Origin: Cellvibrio sp. UBA7671 | GTDB taxonomy: Bacteria > Pseudomonadota > Gammaproteobacteria > Pseudomonadales > Cellvibrionaceae | DNA: 64,000 bases | Direction: 5' to 3' | Assembly (NCBI GenBank): GCA_002483145.1 | Contig: DLHJ01000002.1 | Coordinates: 186,001 to 250,000 of the forward strand | Part shown: in pieces, positions 38,128-47,358 of the stretch | Layout of the letters: each line of letters opens with the position of its first letter | Numbering within the stretch: position 1 is the stretch's first letter | Program-made: the position numbers and the translations under genes | The notes under the pieces: generated by a model | What the model was told of the DNA's origin: nothing | What the model saw: the letters and a program-made list of their open reading frames with translations, nothing else | Database searches by the model: none

Positions 38128-40086
38128 ATGAGCTATCAAGTTCTGGCGCGCAAGTGGCGCCCGCGTGTGTTCCGCGAAATGGTTGGGCAGGAGCATGTCC
38201 TGCAGGCGTTGATTAATGCACTGGATCACAATCGTCTGCATCATGCCTATCTATTTACTGGTACGCGCGGTGTGGGTAAAACCACCATCGCACGGATTTT
38301 GGCCAAGTGCCTGAACTGCGAAACTGGTGTTAGCTCTGAACCCTGCGGCCAATGTTCCAGTTGCCGCGAAATTGCCGAAGGCCGTTTTGTCGATTTGATC
38401 GAAGTGGATGCGGCCTCGCGCACCAAAGTAGAAGATACCCGCGAGCTGCTGGAAAATGTCCAGTACGCGCCGACTCGCGGTCGCTACAAGGTCTACCTGA
38501 TCGACGAAGTACATATGCTTTCCAACAGTAGTTTTAACGCGCTGCTGAAAACGTTGGAGGAGCCACCGCCGCATGTAAAATTTTTGCTGGCGACGACCGA
38601 CCCGCAAAAATTGCCCATGACGATTTTGTCGCGCTGCTTGCAATTTAATCTCAAAAATATGAACCCCGAGCGTATCGTTCAGCATCTGAAATTTGTGCTG
38701 AACGAGGAATTGGTGCCGTTTGAAGAATCAGCGCTTTGGCATCTCGGCCGCGCCGCCGATGGTAGTATGCGCGATGCCATGAGCTTGACTGATCAGGCTA
38801 TTGCTTACGGCTCAGGCAAAATTACCGAAGCTGAAGTCAGCACCATGCTCGGCACCATCGACCAAACGGCGGTCTACGATATTGTCAATGCACTGGCTTC
38901 GCTTGATGGCCGCGCGGTGTTGGCGGCGGTGGAGCGCATGTCCGAGCAAGCACCGGATTACGCCAGTGCACTGGCGGAAATGTTGGCGGTGTTGCATCGC
39001 ATTGCAATCGCACAGGCCTTGCCTGAAGCGGTGGATAACAGCCATGGTGATCGTGAGCGCATCATGCAACTCGCGCAGCAATTACCATCGGAAGATGTAC
39101 AACTCTTTTATCAAACCGCGTTATTAGGTCGTCGCGATTTACCCTTAGCTCCCGATCCCCGTGCCGGATTTGAAATGGTTCTGCTGCGCATGTTGGCATT
39201 TAAGCCTCAGGGTGTGATGGAGGTTCCGACGCAGGCTTTGCCGCAATCGACGACGCCGATTAAGCCCGCAGCCCTGGCGCCTGTTGCCGTGGCAAATGTT
39301 GTTGCCGCGAATGCTGCGCCCGCCGCTGTTCCAGTTGCTGCACCGGTTTCCGTAACGGCCCCCGTACCGGCGGTAATGACTTCCCCATCTGTAGCAGACA
39401 CTCCTGCGCCGGTCATACAGCCAGCACCGACAAGTCCAGAGCCGCCTGTATTCGAGGGCTCTTACGGGAATGGGCCTGATGATGATTATGTCCCCGCCGC
39501 AGAAGATGAATACGAGCCGGCGCCTGCATATTACGAAGCCCCGGCTACTGCCGTGCCCGAGGTAAACGAACCAAAAAAGCCTGAGGCGGCTCAGCCGCCG
39601 GTAGCAGCAGCGGCGGTTTCAGTAGCGGTGCCCGCCGCAATAGCCCCTGCGGAGCCGATTAAAGTTCCAGCCTCCAAAACCCTGCGCAAGGTACCCTACG
39701 AACAGGCGAGCCCTGCCGATTGGACAGAAATTTATTTAGGGTTGGGCGTAACCGGCATTTTGCAAAGCACTGTGGCGAATTGTCAGATGATCAATCGCCA
39801 GGGCAATGATTTTTATTTTGTATTGGATAAAGCCAATAGCACCCTTTACGACACCAGTCACGAAAAGCGCCTCGCGGATTTACTCAGCGATTATTTTGTC
39901 GAGCCGGTGCGTGCGCATATTCAATTGGGTGAGATCACTGCAGAAACGCCATCGATGATGGCAATCCGATTGCGCGAAGAGCGTTTGCAGGATGCGATTA
40001 GCGCGATAAAAAATGATCCTATTGTGCAGCAACTAATTGCGCAATTTGGCGCGACCCTGCGCGAAGAAACTATTCAACCTGTCTAA
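38128..40086 (+). CDS. dnaX: DNA polymerase III subunits tau and gamma
   Basis: The clamp-loader ATPase (652 residues as tau). Walker A GTRGVGKTT at about 45-53, a four-Cys zinc module (CLNC ... CGQCSSC), Walker B LIDEVHMLS, SRC motif LSRCLQF and lid domain follow the E. coli order. Then comes an Ala/Pro/Val-rich linker (about 370-530) and a tau-specific C-terminal domain. A frameshift signal at 39559-39599 should also yield a shorter gamma of 485 residues. The gene is followed by ybaB and recR, the widespread dnaX-ybaB-recR order. Confidence 0.96.
   Translation: MSYQVLARKWRPRVFREMVGQEHVLQALINALDHNRLHHAYLFTGTRGVGKTTIARILAKCLNCETGVSSEPCGQCSSCREIAEGRFVDLIEVDAASRTKVEDTRELLENVQYAPTRGRYKVYLIDEVHMLSNSSFNALLKTLEEPPPHVKFLLATTDPQKLPMTILSRCLQFNLKNMNPERIVQHLKFVLNEELVPFEESALWHLGRAADGSMRDAMSLTDQAIAYGSGKITEAEVSTMLGTIDQTAVYDIVNALASLDGRAVLAAVERMSEQAPDYASALAEMLAVLHRIAIAQALPEAVDNSHGDRERIMQLAQQLPSEDVQLFYQTALLGRRDLPLAPDPRAGFEMVLLRMLAFKPQGVMEVPTQALPQSTTPIKPAALAPVAVANVVAANAAPAAVPVAAPVSVTAPVPAVMTSPSVADTPAPVIQPAPTSPEPPVFEGSYGNGPDDDYVPAAEDEYEPAPAYYEAPATAVPEVNEPKKPEAAQPPVAAAAVSVAVPAAIAPAEPIKVPASKTLRKVPYEQASPADWTEIYLGLGVTGILQSTVANCQMINRQGNDFYFVLDKANSTLYDTSHEKRLADLLSDYFVEPVRAHIQLGEITAETPSMMAIRLREERLQDAISAIKNDPIVQQLIAQFGATLREETIQPV
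39559..39599 (+). promoter_or_regulatory. Programmed -1 ribosomal frameshift signal in dnaX
   Basis: Three elements stand in order: an SD-like GAGGT (39559-39563), the slippery heptamer A-AAA-AAG in the correct phase (39573-39579), and a GC stem GGCGGC-TCA-GCCGCC (39585-39599) starting 5 bases later. After a -1 slip the next codons are GCC and TGA (39582-39584), ending gamma at residue 485. This is the same design as E. coli dnaX. Confidence 0.85.
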
Positions 40087-40117
40087 TCTATTTAGTTAAT
40101 TTACGAAAGAGGATGCT

Positions 40118-40438
40118 ATGAAAGGTCTTGGCGATTTGATGAAGCAGGCCCAGGAAATGCAGGCCAATATGCAAAAAATGCAGGAAGATTTGGCGAAAGC
40201 TGAAGTCACAGGCTCTGCTGGCGCTGGTTTGGTGAGTGTAGTGATGACTGGTCGTCACGATGTAAAGCGCGTGCAGATTGATGCAAGCCTGATGACTGAA
40301 GACAAAGAAATGTTGGAAGATTTATTGGCGGCTGCCGTGAATGATGCAGTGCGTAAAATCGAAACACAAAATCGCGATCAGATGGCAAAAATGACTGCTG
40401 GTATGGGAATTCCGCCGGATTTCAAAATGCCGTTTTGA
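40118..40438 (+). CDS. ybaB: YbaB/EbfC nucleoid-associated protein
   Basis: A 106-residue dimeric DNA-binding protein. Family landmarks are the N-terminal helix with [20 protein letters not shown], the central [34 protein letters not shown] and the C-terminal [15 protein letters not shown]. Its position between dnaX and recR is conserved in most proteobacteria. AAGAGGATGCT precedes the ATG. It contributes to nucleoid organisation; the precise role is not settled. Confidence 0.94.
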   Translation: MKGLGDLMKQAQEMQANMQKMQEDLAKAEVTGSAGAGLVSVVMTGRHDVKRVQIDASLMTEDKEMLEDLLAAAVNDAVRKIETQNRDQMAKMTAGMGIPPDFKMPF

Positions 40439-40466
40439 TTCTTGTGATGTTGCTCGTTTTTACATC

Positions 40467-40534
40467 GTAGGGGCGCTGCTTGCTGCGCCCGAAAAACCGC
40501 AAAAACATCTGGGCGCAGCCAGCGGCGCCCCTAC
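40467..40534. repeat. REP/MITE-like inverted repeat between ybaB and recR
   Basis: Two 24-base arms, GTAGGGGCGCTGCTTGCTGC... (40467-40490) and its complement (40511-40534), differ at only 2 positions and enclose a 20-base A-rich loop. The GTAGGGGCG...CGCCCCTAC ends are typical of bacterial extragenic palindromes. No second copy was noticed in this window. Confidence 0.6.
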
Positions 40535-40550
40535 AAAATTTGGAAATTGA

Positions 40551-41144
40551 ATGTTCAGCCCGCTAATCGACGATCTTATGGCTTCTCTGCGCTGCTTGCC
40601 TGGTGTTGGCCCCAAATCCGCACAGCGGATGGCGCTGCATTTATTAGAGCGCGACCGCGCGGGTGCTGAGCGTCTCGCGCAGAGCTTGCACAAGGCTATT
40701 GAAGGTGTTGGCCGCTGCCAGCGTTGCCGCACGCTCACAGAGCAAACACATTGCGGGATTTGCGCGAATAATCGCCGCGACAACAGTTTGCTTTGTGTCG
40801 TTGAAACGCCGGGTGATGTATTGGCGATTGAACAGGCTGGAACTTATCAAGGAAAATATTTTGTATTGCTCGGGCATTTATCGCCGATTGATGGCATAGG
40901 GCCAGAAGATATTGGTGTTGATCAATTAATTAATTTGTTGCAACAAGAACCGATTACCGAGGTAATTCTTGCAACTAATCCCACCGTAGAAGGTGAGGCG
41001 ACAGCTTATTATATTAGTGAGCGCGCTAAAAATCTTAATGTGACTGTTTCGCGTATTGCTCATGGTGTTCCGCTCGGTGGCGAGTTGGAATTTATTGACG
41101 GCGGAACACTCGCTCACGCTTTTTCCTCTCGCAGAAGTTTGTAA
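40551..41144 (+). CDS. recR: Recombination mediator RecR
   Basis: RecR works with RecF and RecO to load RecA at single-strand gaps. The 197-residue protein has the helix-hairpin-helix ([20 protein letters not shown]), the four-Cys zinc finger ([16 protein letters not shown]), the Toprim domain ([15 protein letters not shown] ... [14 protein letters not shown]) and the C-terminal [20 protein letters not shown] with Walker-B-like motif. Length and order match the family. It follows ybaB across a palindromic repeat, and rnd follows 5 bases after its stop. Confidence 0.96.
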   Translation: MFSPLIDDLMASLRCLPGVGPKSAQRMALHLLERDRAGAERLAQSLHKAIEGVGRCQRCRTLTEQTHCGICANNRRDNSLLCVVETPGDVLAIEQAGTYQGKYFVLLGHLSPIDGIGPEDIGVDQLINLLQQEPITEVILATNPTVEGEATAYYISERAKNLNVTVSRIAHGVPLGGELEFIDGGTLAHAFSSRRSL

Positions 41145-41149
41145 TTTTA

Positions 41150-42301
41150 ATGTTGATTCCGAGTGAACCTATCTGGATTGATCAAGACGATCAATTGGCC
41201 GAGTTGTGCGCTGTATGGCGTAAACAAGCGGCGATTGCTGTAGATACCGAGTTTATGCGCAGCGATACGTTTTATCCTATCGCTGGCTTGCTGCAAATTG
41301 GCGACGGTAAAGGCTGCTATTTAATTGATCCGCTGACGATCAGCAACCTTGCGCCGCTGCGCGAGTTAATGCTCGATACATCGGTAACTAAAGTATTGCA
41401 CTCCTGCTCGGAAGATCTGGAAGTGTTTCAGCGTTGGTTGGGTGTTGTGCCCGCTCCTTTGTTTGATACCCAAATTGCCGCTGCATTTGCCGGGTTGGGG
41501 TTTAGTTTGGGGTACTCGGGATTAGTTAAAAATTTATTGACCATTGAAATCCCCAAAGATGAAACCCGCTCCGATTGGTTGCAGCGCCCACTCAGCGTCG
41601 CACAATTAAAATACGCAGCTCTGGATGTTGCGCATATGCTGATTGTGTACGGAAAATTACTGCAATTGCTTAAAACCAGCGAGCGATTGGAGTGGGTAAA
41701 AAGCGATTGTGCCGATTTGGTGGCTAATGCACGCAAAGTTGAAGATTATAGCGATGCCTACCAAAAAGTCGGTTTCGCTTGGAAATTGCGCCCGCAAGAA
41801 TTGGCGATATTAAAACAGCTGTGTATTTGGCGTGAACGTGAAGCGCGCGCGCGTGACTTGCCGCGCAATCGTTTAATCAAAGAGCCGTCGCTGTGGGAAA
41901 TTGCGCGCAAAAAAATTCAGGACATACCGCACCTGTCCAAGGTGCCGGATATTCCCTCGCGCACATTGAAAAACGATGCTGAAACGATTTTACAGATTGT
42001 GCGTGATGCGCTTGAGCTGGATGAATCGAGTTGGCCTGCGCGCCTCGAACCGCCACTGGCGCAGAGCGAAGGGCCGCTGATGAAAGCGCTAAAAAATTAT
42101 GTGCGTGAATACGCAGAGCAGGCGCAATTGCCACCGGAAGTGTTGATCCGTAAAAAAGATTACGAATATCTAGTGCGCTCCGGCATGCAGGGTGGTGCGT
42201 ACCAATTGCCTGCGCGTTTAATGGGCTGGCGCTTTACCTTGATTGGTGAAGGTTTGCTTAAGGTTGCCCAAACACAATCCCAGCAGTCTGAAACACTCTA
42301 A
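41150..42301 (+). CDS. rnd: Ribonuclease D
   Basis: A 3'-5' exoribonuclease for tRNA and stable RNA 3'-end trimming (383 residues). The DEDD exonuclease motifs are visible: VDTEFMRSDTFYP (Asp/Glu), LHSCSEDLEVFQ (Asp) and the Y-x3-D motif in KYAALDVAHM. The HRDC domain lies at about 210-290 (ELAILKQLCIWREREARARD). The C-terminal part is family-like. It begins 5 bases after recR and is followed by ycgL after 17 bases, consistent with one transcript. This rnd-ycgL-ycgN order also occurs in Pseudomonas. Confidence 0.95.
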   Translation: MLIPSEPIWIDQDDQLAELCAVWRKQAAIAVDTEFMRSDTFYPIAGLLQIGDGKGCYLIDPLTISNLAPLRELMLDTSVTKVLHSCSEDLEVFQRWLGVVPAPLFDTQIAAAFAGLGFSLGYSGLVKNLLTIEIPKDETRSDWLQRPLSVAQLKYAALDVAHMLIVYGKLLQLLKTSERLEWVKSDCADLVANARKVEDYSDAYQKVGFAWKLRPQELAILKQLCIWREREARARDLPRNRLIKEPSLWEIARKKIQDIPHLSKVPDIPSRTLKNDAETILQIVRDALELDESSWPARLEPPLAQSEGPLMKALKNYVREYAEQAQLPPEVLIRKKDYEYLVRSGMQGGAYQLPARLMGWRFTLIGEGLLKVAQTQSQQSETL

Positions 42302-42318
42302 AGCGACGTCTATTATTT

Positions 42319-42615
42319 ATGAAAATTATTTGCGAAATTTACCGCAGTCCTAAAGAAGAGGGTATGTACCTCTACGTAAAAAAGGAAGAAGGCCTTAGTA
42401 AGGTGCCGGAAGAGCTGCTAAAAGTGTTTGGTAAACCACAACAAGCGATGGTGTTGCTGTTAACTCCCGGCAAAAAACTGGCACATGCAAGTGTAGAGAA
42501 GGTGGCAGAAAGTCTTGAGGAAAAGGGCTTCTATTTGCAGTTGCCACCGCGCAATGAGCGCGACCCGGAAGCAGAGCGTTTACGCGCGCTTAATTCCAAA
42601 TTGTCGGGGCATTAA
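42319..42615 (+). CDS. ycgL: YcgL domain protein
   Basis: A 98-residue small cytoplasmic protein of the YcgL family (DUF709), with MKIICEIYRSPKEEGMYLYV at the start and GFYLQLPPR near the end. The function is not established. It is embedded in the rnd-ycgL-ycgN gene string, a common gammaproteobacterial arrangement. Confidence 0.92.
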   Translation: MKIICEIYRSPKEEGMYLYVKKEEGLSKVPEELLKVFGKPQQAMVLLLTPGKKLAHASVEKVAESLEEKGFYLQLPPRNERDPEAERLRALNSKLSGH

Positions 42616-42651
42616 TTCGGGCATTCTTGTTATTTATTTGGATAGGCAACA

Positions 42652-43095
42652 ATGGCACAACAGGTTTTTTGGCTGGCTAAGACGCTTGCGCAGATGTCTT
42701 CAGAGGAGTTTGAATCCCTCTGCGACGGCTGCGGCAAGTGCTGCCTGCATAAACTGGAAGATGAAGACACTGGCGATGTGTATTACACCAAAGTCGCCTG
42801 TCGCTATCTGGATCATGACACTTGCCGCTGTCAGGAATACACTGAGCGTCAGCGTCTGGTGGAAGCTTGCGCAGTGCTGACTCCTGCAAGCGTGCAAGAT
42901 ACTTACTGGTTGCCGGAAACCTGTGCCTACCGCCTGGTGGCTGAGGGAATTCCCCTGTTTGATTGGCATCCACTGATTTCGGGTGACCCTGAATCAGTGC
43001 ACACTGCCGGTATATCCGTGCGTGGCCGTGTTGTGCATGAAAACACCGTCGATCCGGATGATTTGGAAGACCATGTTGTACGTTGGGTTAATTAA
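42652..43095 (+). CDS. ycgN: YcgN family cysteine-cluster protein
   Basis: A 147-residue protein of the UPF0260/YkgJ-type zinc or iron-cluster family. A Cys motif C-D-G-C-G-K-C-C lies near residue 24, further Cys are in [16 protein letters not shown], and another pair is in [12 protein letters not shown]...ETCAYRL. This is the usual pattern. The C-terminal half has the conserved [21 protein letters not shown]. The role is unknown. It follows ycgL by 36 bases. Confidence 0.93.
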   Translation: MAQQVFWLAKTLAQMSSEEFESLCDGCGKCCLHKLEDEDTGDVYYTKVACRYLDHDTCRCQEYTERQRLVEACAVLTPASVQDTYWLPETCAYRLVAEGIPLFDWHPLISGDPESVHTAGISVRGRVVHENTVDPDDLEDHVVRWVN

Positions 43096-43137
43096 TCGAC
43101 CGCGGTCACAGATGATGGGCCGAAAGGAGACTTGATT

Positions 43138-43653
43138 GTGGAAAATATAACTGACTATCAATATGCCTGGATGATGTACCTGATCGGCGCAGTTGGCTGC
43201 AGCCTAGCGACCTGGTTACTATTTCGCCGTGCAGGGCGCGCCTGGGTGCATTTTTTTGTTATTACGGTAATGGTGATTTTATTCACCCCTTATGCCATTG
43301 ATGCAGAAACCATGACCATGGCACCTGCGATTTATACGCTCGTGTTTGGGTATTTGGATGGCGGCTTTATCATTATCAAACCCGTGCTGAAACTCATGCT
43401 GGGTTTTTGGATTGGTGCCTTGATTCTCTCATTGATCTATCAATTACTAACGCGTAGTAAAACTCATGCATCAAGCGAACAAGGTTATCGCAACGGTCAA
43501 TCTACAAAAGGTTATGTGCATCCAGAAATGCAGGACGATTACGATTATTCCCCCAATACCCGCCGTACCGCCAGTACCCGCAACTTAAGCCGCGAGGAGC
43601 GTATTGCGCGCGATGAGTTGCTGCATGAAGAGCCGATCCGCGCCGTCCGTTAA
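43138..43653 (+). CDS. Conserved small membrane protein
   Basis: A 171-residue inner-membrane protein with about three transmembrane helices (about 11-30, 36-58 and 80-105 with LKLMLGFWIGALILSLIY). A charged cytoplasmic tail is rich in Arg, Tyr and Asp. I do not recognise a family. The start is the GTG at 43138, seven bases after AAAGGAGA; a TTG at 43132 lies too close to it. It is the last gene before a strong terminator, so probably the tail of the dnaX-ycgN gene string. Confidence 0.7.
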   Translation: MENITDYQYAWMMYLIGAVGCSLATWLLFRRAGRAWVHFFVITVMVILFTPYAIDAETMTMAPAIYTLVFGYLDGGFIIIKPVLKLMLGFWIGALILSLIYQLLTRSKTHASSEQGYRNGQSTKGYVHPEMQDDYDYSPNTRRTASTRNLSREERIARDELLHEEPIRAVR

Positions 43654-43680
43654 GCCTTATTCAATTTGTTTAGTGCAATC

Positions 43681-43711
43681 AAAAGCCAGCCATAGCGCTG
43701 GCTTTTTGGTT
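43681..43711 (+). terminator. Intrinsic terminator after the membrane protein gene
   Basis: A 10-bp stem AAAAGCCAGC / GCTGGCTTTT with a 6-base loop (CATAGC) is followed by a T-run, 27 bases past the stop codon. Confidence 0.85.
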
Positions 43712-43842
43712 TTTGGTGAACCACTTTTTACAAAAGTCCCGATTGCCCAAAATGGCGAATTGGCGATGAGCTGCTATAACTAATGGCGATATGAGCGCAA
43801 AAAAGTTGCAGGTTCAGCGGCTTGCGCGCAGAGCGATTATTT

Positions 43843-45834
43843 ATGGGAACTCTCATGCAACTTCTTGTTCGTATATTAATGTCCTGCCTGCTATTGGTTG
43901 CCGCTACGGCATCCGCGGATGAACTGACCAAACCCCTCCCAGCTGATGTTCGGGTCATTATTGATATATCCGGCAGTATGAAAAAAACCGATCCGGAGAA
44001 TTTGCGCAAACCGGCGGTAGATTTAATTGTGCGGCTATTGCCCGACGCGAGCAAAGCAGGCCTGTGGACTTTTGGCCAGTCGGTCAATATGTTGATGCCG
44101 CACCGCGTCGTAGATCCACAGTGGCGCAGCGAAGGTGCTCAAAAAGCGGCAACGATTAATTCGGTTGCCATGTTTACCAATATCGGTGCAGCACTTGAAA
44201 AAGCGACTGAAGATTTCGCAACGCCTGCGCAAGATTATCGCCGCAATATTATTTTATTGACTGATGGTGTAGTGGATATCAGCAAAGAAGCTGTCGTCAA
44301 TTTAAATGAACGCAAACGTGTACTGACTGAATTGTTACCGCGCTTAAAAGCCTCTGACTACCGCATACACACTATCGCGCTGTCAGGAGATGCGGATCAG
44401 GAGTTGATGAAGAAATTGTCCATCGCCACCGACGGTATTTTTGAAGTTGCCGATACTGCCGATGAGTTGATGAGTACTTTTTTGCGAATATTTGATCAAG
44501 CTGTTCCTGCTGAACGTGTCCCGCTCGATGAAAATGGTTTTCTGGTAGATGCCAGCATTCAGGAATTTACCGCGCTGATTTTTCGTCGCGCCGAGGTACC
44601 TGCAACAATTATTGTTGCACCTGATGGCAAAGAGTACAGCGGCACCGACCCGCAGAATAATGTCAATTGGTATCGCACCAGTAAATATGACTTGATCACT
44701 GTGCAGCAGCCTGTTCCCGGTCAGTGGAAAGTCAAAACTGATATGGCGCCCAATAGCCGCGTTACGGTAGTGAGTAATTTACAGCTAGTTGTTGCACCTC
44801 TGAAAAGCAACATTAAATCCAATCAGGCATTGGATCTTGCCTATTCGTTTCAAGAGAATGGTCAAACGATTACCAATAAAGATTTTCTGGATTTGTTGAC
44901 CGGTAAGGCATTGGTTTCCAATCAAGCCTCCCATGAAGTAACGGAAATTGATTTGGCAACCGCTGCGTCTGCCGATGGTATCTTCCAGCATTCCCTAAAC
45001 GGTTTTGGCAATGAAGGGGAGTACGATGTCACTGTCGTGATCGATGGAAAAACCTTCAAGCGCGAATTTGTCCATCACGTCAATATTACTGATTCAGCAT
45101 TTAAGCTGGAAAAGCGCGTAGATGAGGCTGATGGTAAAAAGACCTACATGTACACACTAACCGCTGATCTGGAAACGGTTGATGTAGACAAGACCAAAGT
45201 GACTGCCGTAATTAAAAACTCCAAAGACAATAACCTGGAGCGGCAGCTAAACACGATTGGTAAAGATCACTGGGAGTTCTCATTTACGCCGGTGCAGGTA
45301 GCGCGTTATGACATTGTGCTGCAAGTTGAAGGTATGCAAATTGATGGCAGCCCACTGACCGAAACCATCAAAGCAGATCAATTCTATTTTCCGGATGAGG
45401 CAAGCGTTCTTGCTGCTGAACAACCAGTAAGTGAGGCGTCTTCATCGGTAGCTAGCGAACCCGCTGCTGCAGCGGATCCTGCAACTGAAAAAGAGCCTGA
45501 AGCTGAAGAGGAGTCGGATAATTTATTGCTGTATATCAGTATCGGTATTGGCAATTTGTTGGTGTTGGTGCTGGGGTACGTTGCCTATCGCCTGATCGCA
45601 GGCAAGGGCAATAAAGATGAATTGGCAGAAATTGAAAAAACGCTTGCAACGGATTCCGGTAGTTTGAAAAAAGACGCGGCCAAAAAAACGGCTATTGATG
45701 TCTCGGATGACCAGACGGCACATATACCTATGGGAGATATGTCGGGTTCGGAGATGAGTATGTCTGACGATTTGATGGCGGATAATTTATTTCCATTGGA
45801 TAATTTGGATGATTCCGATAGCAACAAAAAATAA
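43843..45834 (+). CDS. VWA-domain exported membrane protein (TIGR03503-like)
   Basis: A 663-residue protein: signal peptide (LVRILMSCLLLVAATASA), then a von Willebrand factor A domain (about 35-220). The MIDAS motif DISGSM and the following LLTDGVVD are intact, so metal binding is likely. A long beta-rich periplasmic region follows, then one C-terminal transmembrane helix (LLLYISIGIGNLLVLVLGYVAY) and an acidic cytoplasmic tail rich in Met, Asp and Ser. The layout matches the TIGR03503 family of unknown function. Starts at ATG 43843 or ATG 43855 both give a signal peptide; the latter has a weak GGGA site. The next gene follows 8 bases after the stop. Confidence 0.82.
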   Translation: MGTLMQLLVRILMSCLLLVAATASADELTKPLPADVRVIIDISGSMKKTDPENLRKPAVDLIVRLLPDASKAGLWTFGQSVNMLMPHRVVDPQWRSEGAQKAATINSVAMFTNIGAALEKATEDFATPAQDYRRNIILLTDGVVDISKEAVVNLNERKRVLTELLPRLKASDYRIHTIALSGDADQELMKKLSIATDGIFEVADTADELMSTFLRIFDQAVPAERVPLDENGFLVDASIQEFTALIFRRAEVPATIIVAPDGKEYSGTDPQNNVNWYRTSKYDLITVQQPVPGQWKVKTDMAPNSRVTVVSNLQLVVAPLKSNIKSNQALDLAYSFQENGQTITNKDFLDLLTGKALVSNQASHEVTEIDLATAASADGIFQHSLNGFGNEGEYDVTVVIDGKTFKREFVHHVNITDSAFKLEKRVDEADGKKTYMYTLTADLETVDVDKTKVTAVIKNSKDNNLERQLNTIGKDHWEFSFTPVQVARYDIVLQVEGMQIDGSPLTETIKADQFYFPDEASVLAAEQPVSEASSSVASEPAAAADPATEKEPEAEEESDNLLLYISIGIGNLLVLVLGYVAYRLIAGKGNKDELAEIEKTLATDSGSLKKDAAKKTAIDVSDDQTAHIPMGDMSGSEMSMSDDLMADNLFPLDNLDDSDSNKK

Positions 45835-45842
45835 ACTCCCTT

Positions 45843-46310
45843 ATGTCTGTAATTGATTCCGTTTTTCTATCTACTGGTGATAAATCCTGTGTTTTTCAAC
45901 CGGTTGAGTCAGAGCGTTTCGCACTGGTTGACCGTTTCTATCGCGCCCAGGGTTACAAAGTAAAATGCGGTGTGAATGAGCGTGTTTATGCTATGGCTGA
46001 TAAAGATGGAGCCTTTATCGCTGCGGCTCGCTTGGTACCGCAAAGTTCAGGGCATTACTGGATGCGCAATTTGTTGGTCGCGAGCGATTGGCGCGGGCAG
46101 GGCATAGCAACCTGGTTAATGCTGAAACTCTTGCCTGATTTGACTCCGCGCCGCTGCTATTGTTTTGCTCTTCCACACCTGGGTGATTTTTACGCTGCAT
46201 TGGGTTTTGTGCAAAACCCATCACACTGCCCTGAAGATATTCTCCGTACTTACAATACTTATCGCACCCGTGGCCGCGATTGGGTGCTTATGGGGTATAT
46301 TCAAAGGTGA
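45843..46310 (+). CDS. GNAT-family N-acetyltransferase
   Basis: A 155-residue acetyltransferase-fold protein. The acetyl-CoA pyrophosphate loop is visible as VASDWRGQGIATWLM (Q/R-x-x-G-x-G/A), preceded by beta strand YWMRNLLV and followed by FYAALGFVQNP. The substrate cannot be read from sequence. The tight spacing to the upstream VWA gene suggests one transcript. Confidence 0.82.
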   Translation: MSVIDSVFLSTGDKSCVFQPVESERFALVDRFYRAQGYKVKCGVNERVYAMADKDGAFIAAARLVPQSSGHYWMRNLLVASDWRGQGIATWLMLKLLPDLTPRRCYCFALPHLGDFYAALGFVQNPSHCPEDILRTYNTYRTRGRDWVLMGYIQR

Positions 46311-46432
46311 ACCATTTTTTGCAATCCCCGCCATAGGCAAAAGCAAATGGCTGAGGGTTTGATCCGTATCTATAGTCATTTCAAATCATGTTGTTACTAT
46401 TAATAAACAAGTAGGTTAATAAGGAGCCGCTT

Positions 46433-46900
46433 ATGAATATTGATATCGGTATTTCCCAGCAACATCGCGAGGAGATTGCCCAAGGGTTGTCACGTTTATT
46501 GGCTGATACTTACACCCTCTATTTAAAAACCCACAACTTCCATTGGAATGTTACCGGCCCTATGTTCCAAACACTGCACCTGATGTTTGAAACCCAATAC
46601 AACGAATTGGCACTGGCGGTAGATTTGGTGGCTGAGCGCATCCGCTCTTTAGGATTTCCTGCGCCTGGAACCTATAAACAATACGCCGCACTCAGCAGCA
46701 TCAAAGAGGAAGATGGGGTCCCTGCTGCTAAAGACATGATCCGTCTGCTAGTAGAGGGTCAAGAAGCAGTGGTGCGCACAGCGCGCTCGCTATATCCCTC
46801 AGTTGAAGCTGCTAGTGATGAAGCCACCGCTGATCTGCTAACCCAGCGAATCCAGCTTCACGAAAAAACAGCTTGGATGCTGCGCAGTTTGCTAGAGTAA
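46433..46900 (+). CDS. dps: Dps-family DNA-binding ferritin-like protein
   Basis: A 155-residue protein of the Dps/miniferritin family. It oxidises and stores iron using peroxide and protects DNA. The ferroxidase motif is visible as [20 protein letters not shown] (His residues) followed by [19 protein letters not shown] (Glu/Asp). The N-terminus is short and has few Lys residues, so DNA binding is uncertain. AAGGAG lies upstream of the ATG. The gene has its own terminator and is likely stress-regulated; no operator was identified. Confidence 0.93.
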   Translation: MNIDIGISQQHREEIAQGLSRLLADTYTLYLKTHNFHWNVTGPMFQTLHLMFETQYNELALAVDLVAERIRSLGFPAPGTYKQYAALSSIKEEDGVPAAKDMIRLLVEGQEAVVRTARSLYPSVEAASDEATADLLTQRIQLHEKTAWMLRSLLE

Positions 46901-46943
46901 ATCGCACTCTCGTGTTGAAGTAGATTATCTTTTATATCTGATA

Positions 46944-46966
46944 AACCCGGCTTGCCGGGTTTTTTA
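46944..46966 (+). terminator. Intrinsic terminator of dps
   Basis: A stem ACCCGG-CTTG-CCGGGT followed by TTTTTT, about 45 bases after the dps stop. Confidence 0.85.
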
Positions 46967-47358
46967 TTGTTTAAAAATTAGGCGTACAACTAGGGATTTT
47001 TTGTTAGAACTCTGTCGTAAAACTGGGATGTGAGTAAATTCGCTACAAATTTTTACTAGTGAAATTGGCGTTGAATTTTATTTTAACTACTTGATTTTTA
47101 TGACTGTTTTAGGGTGATTTAAATAAATTTAATTAACTGAACTTCCCATGTTGAACATTAGTGCCTTACTAGGACGCTGGTTTGACGCGAACTTGTGACT
47201 ATGTAATGGGCTGAGAAGCTTTAAGCGACCAGCCTACTACAAAGGCAAGACCAGTATGGTAACTGGCTAAGGGATACGGCAATCCCAGGACATCTACTCC
47301 AGGAGAGTGATCCCGCACAGCAGGTTACGATAACAATAAACGGTTTGAGGATAAGTTC
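46967..47358 (+). promoter_or_regulatory. Long AT-rich leader of the TonB-receptor/halogenase locus
   Basis: This 392-base stretch has no plausible gene. It ends with a possible structured 5' untranslated region. Two consecutive small hairpins, CCAGT-ATGGTA-ACTGG (47251-47266) and GGGAT-ACGGCA-ATCCC (47271-47286), lie about 70-110 bases before the receptor ATG. A GAGGA ribosome site lies 7 bases upstream of the ATG. No known riboswitch was recognised. The promoter could not be pinned down. Confidence 0.4.
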
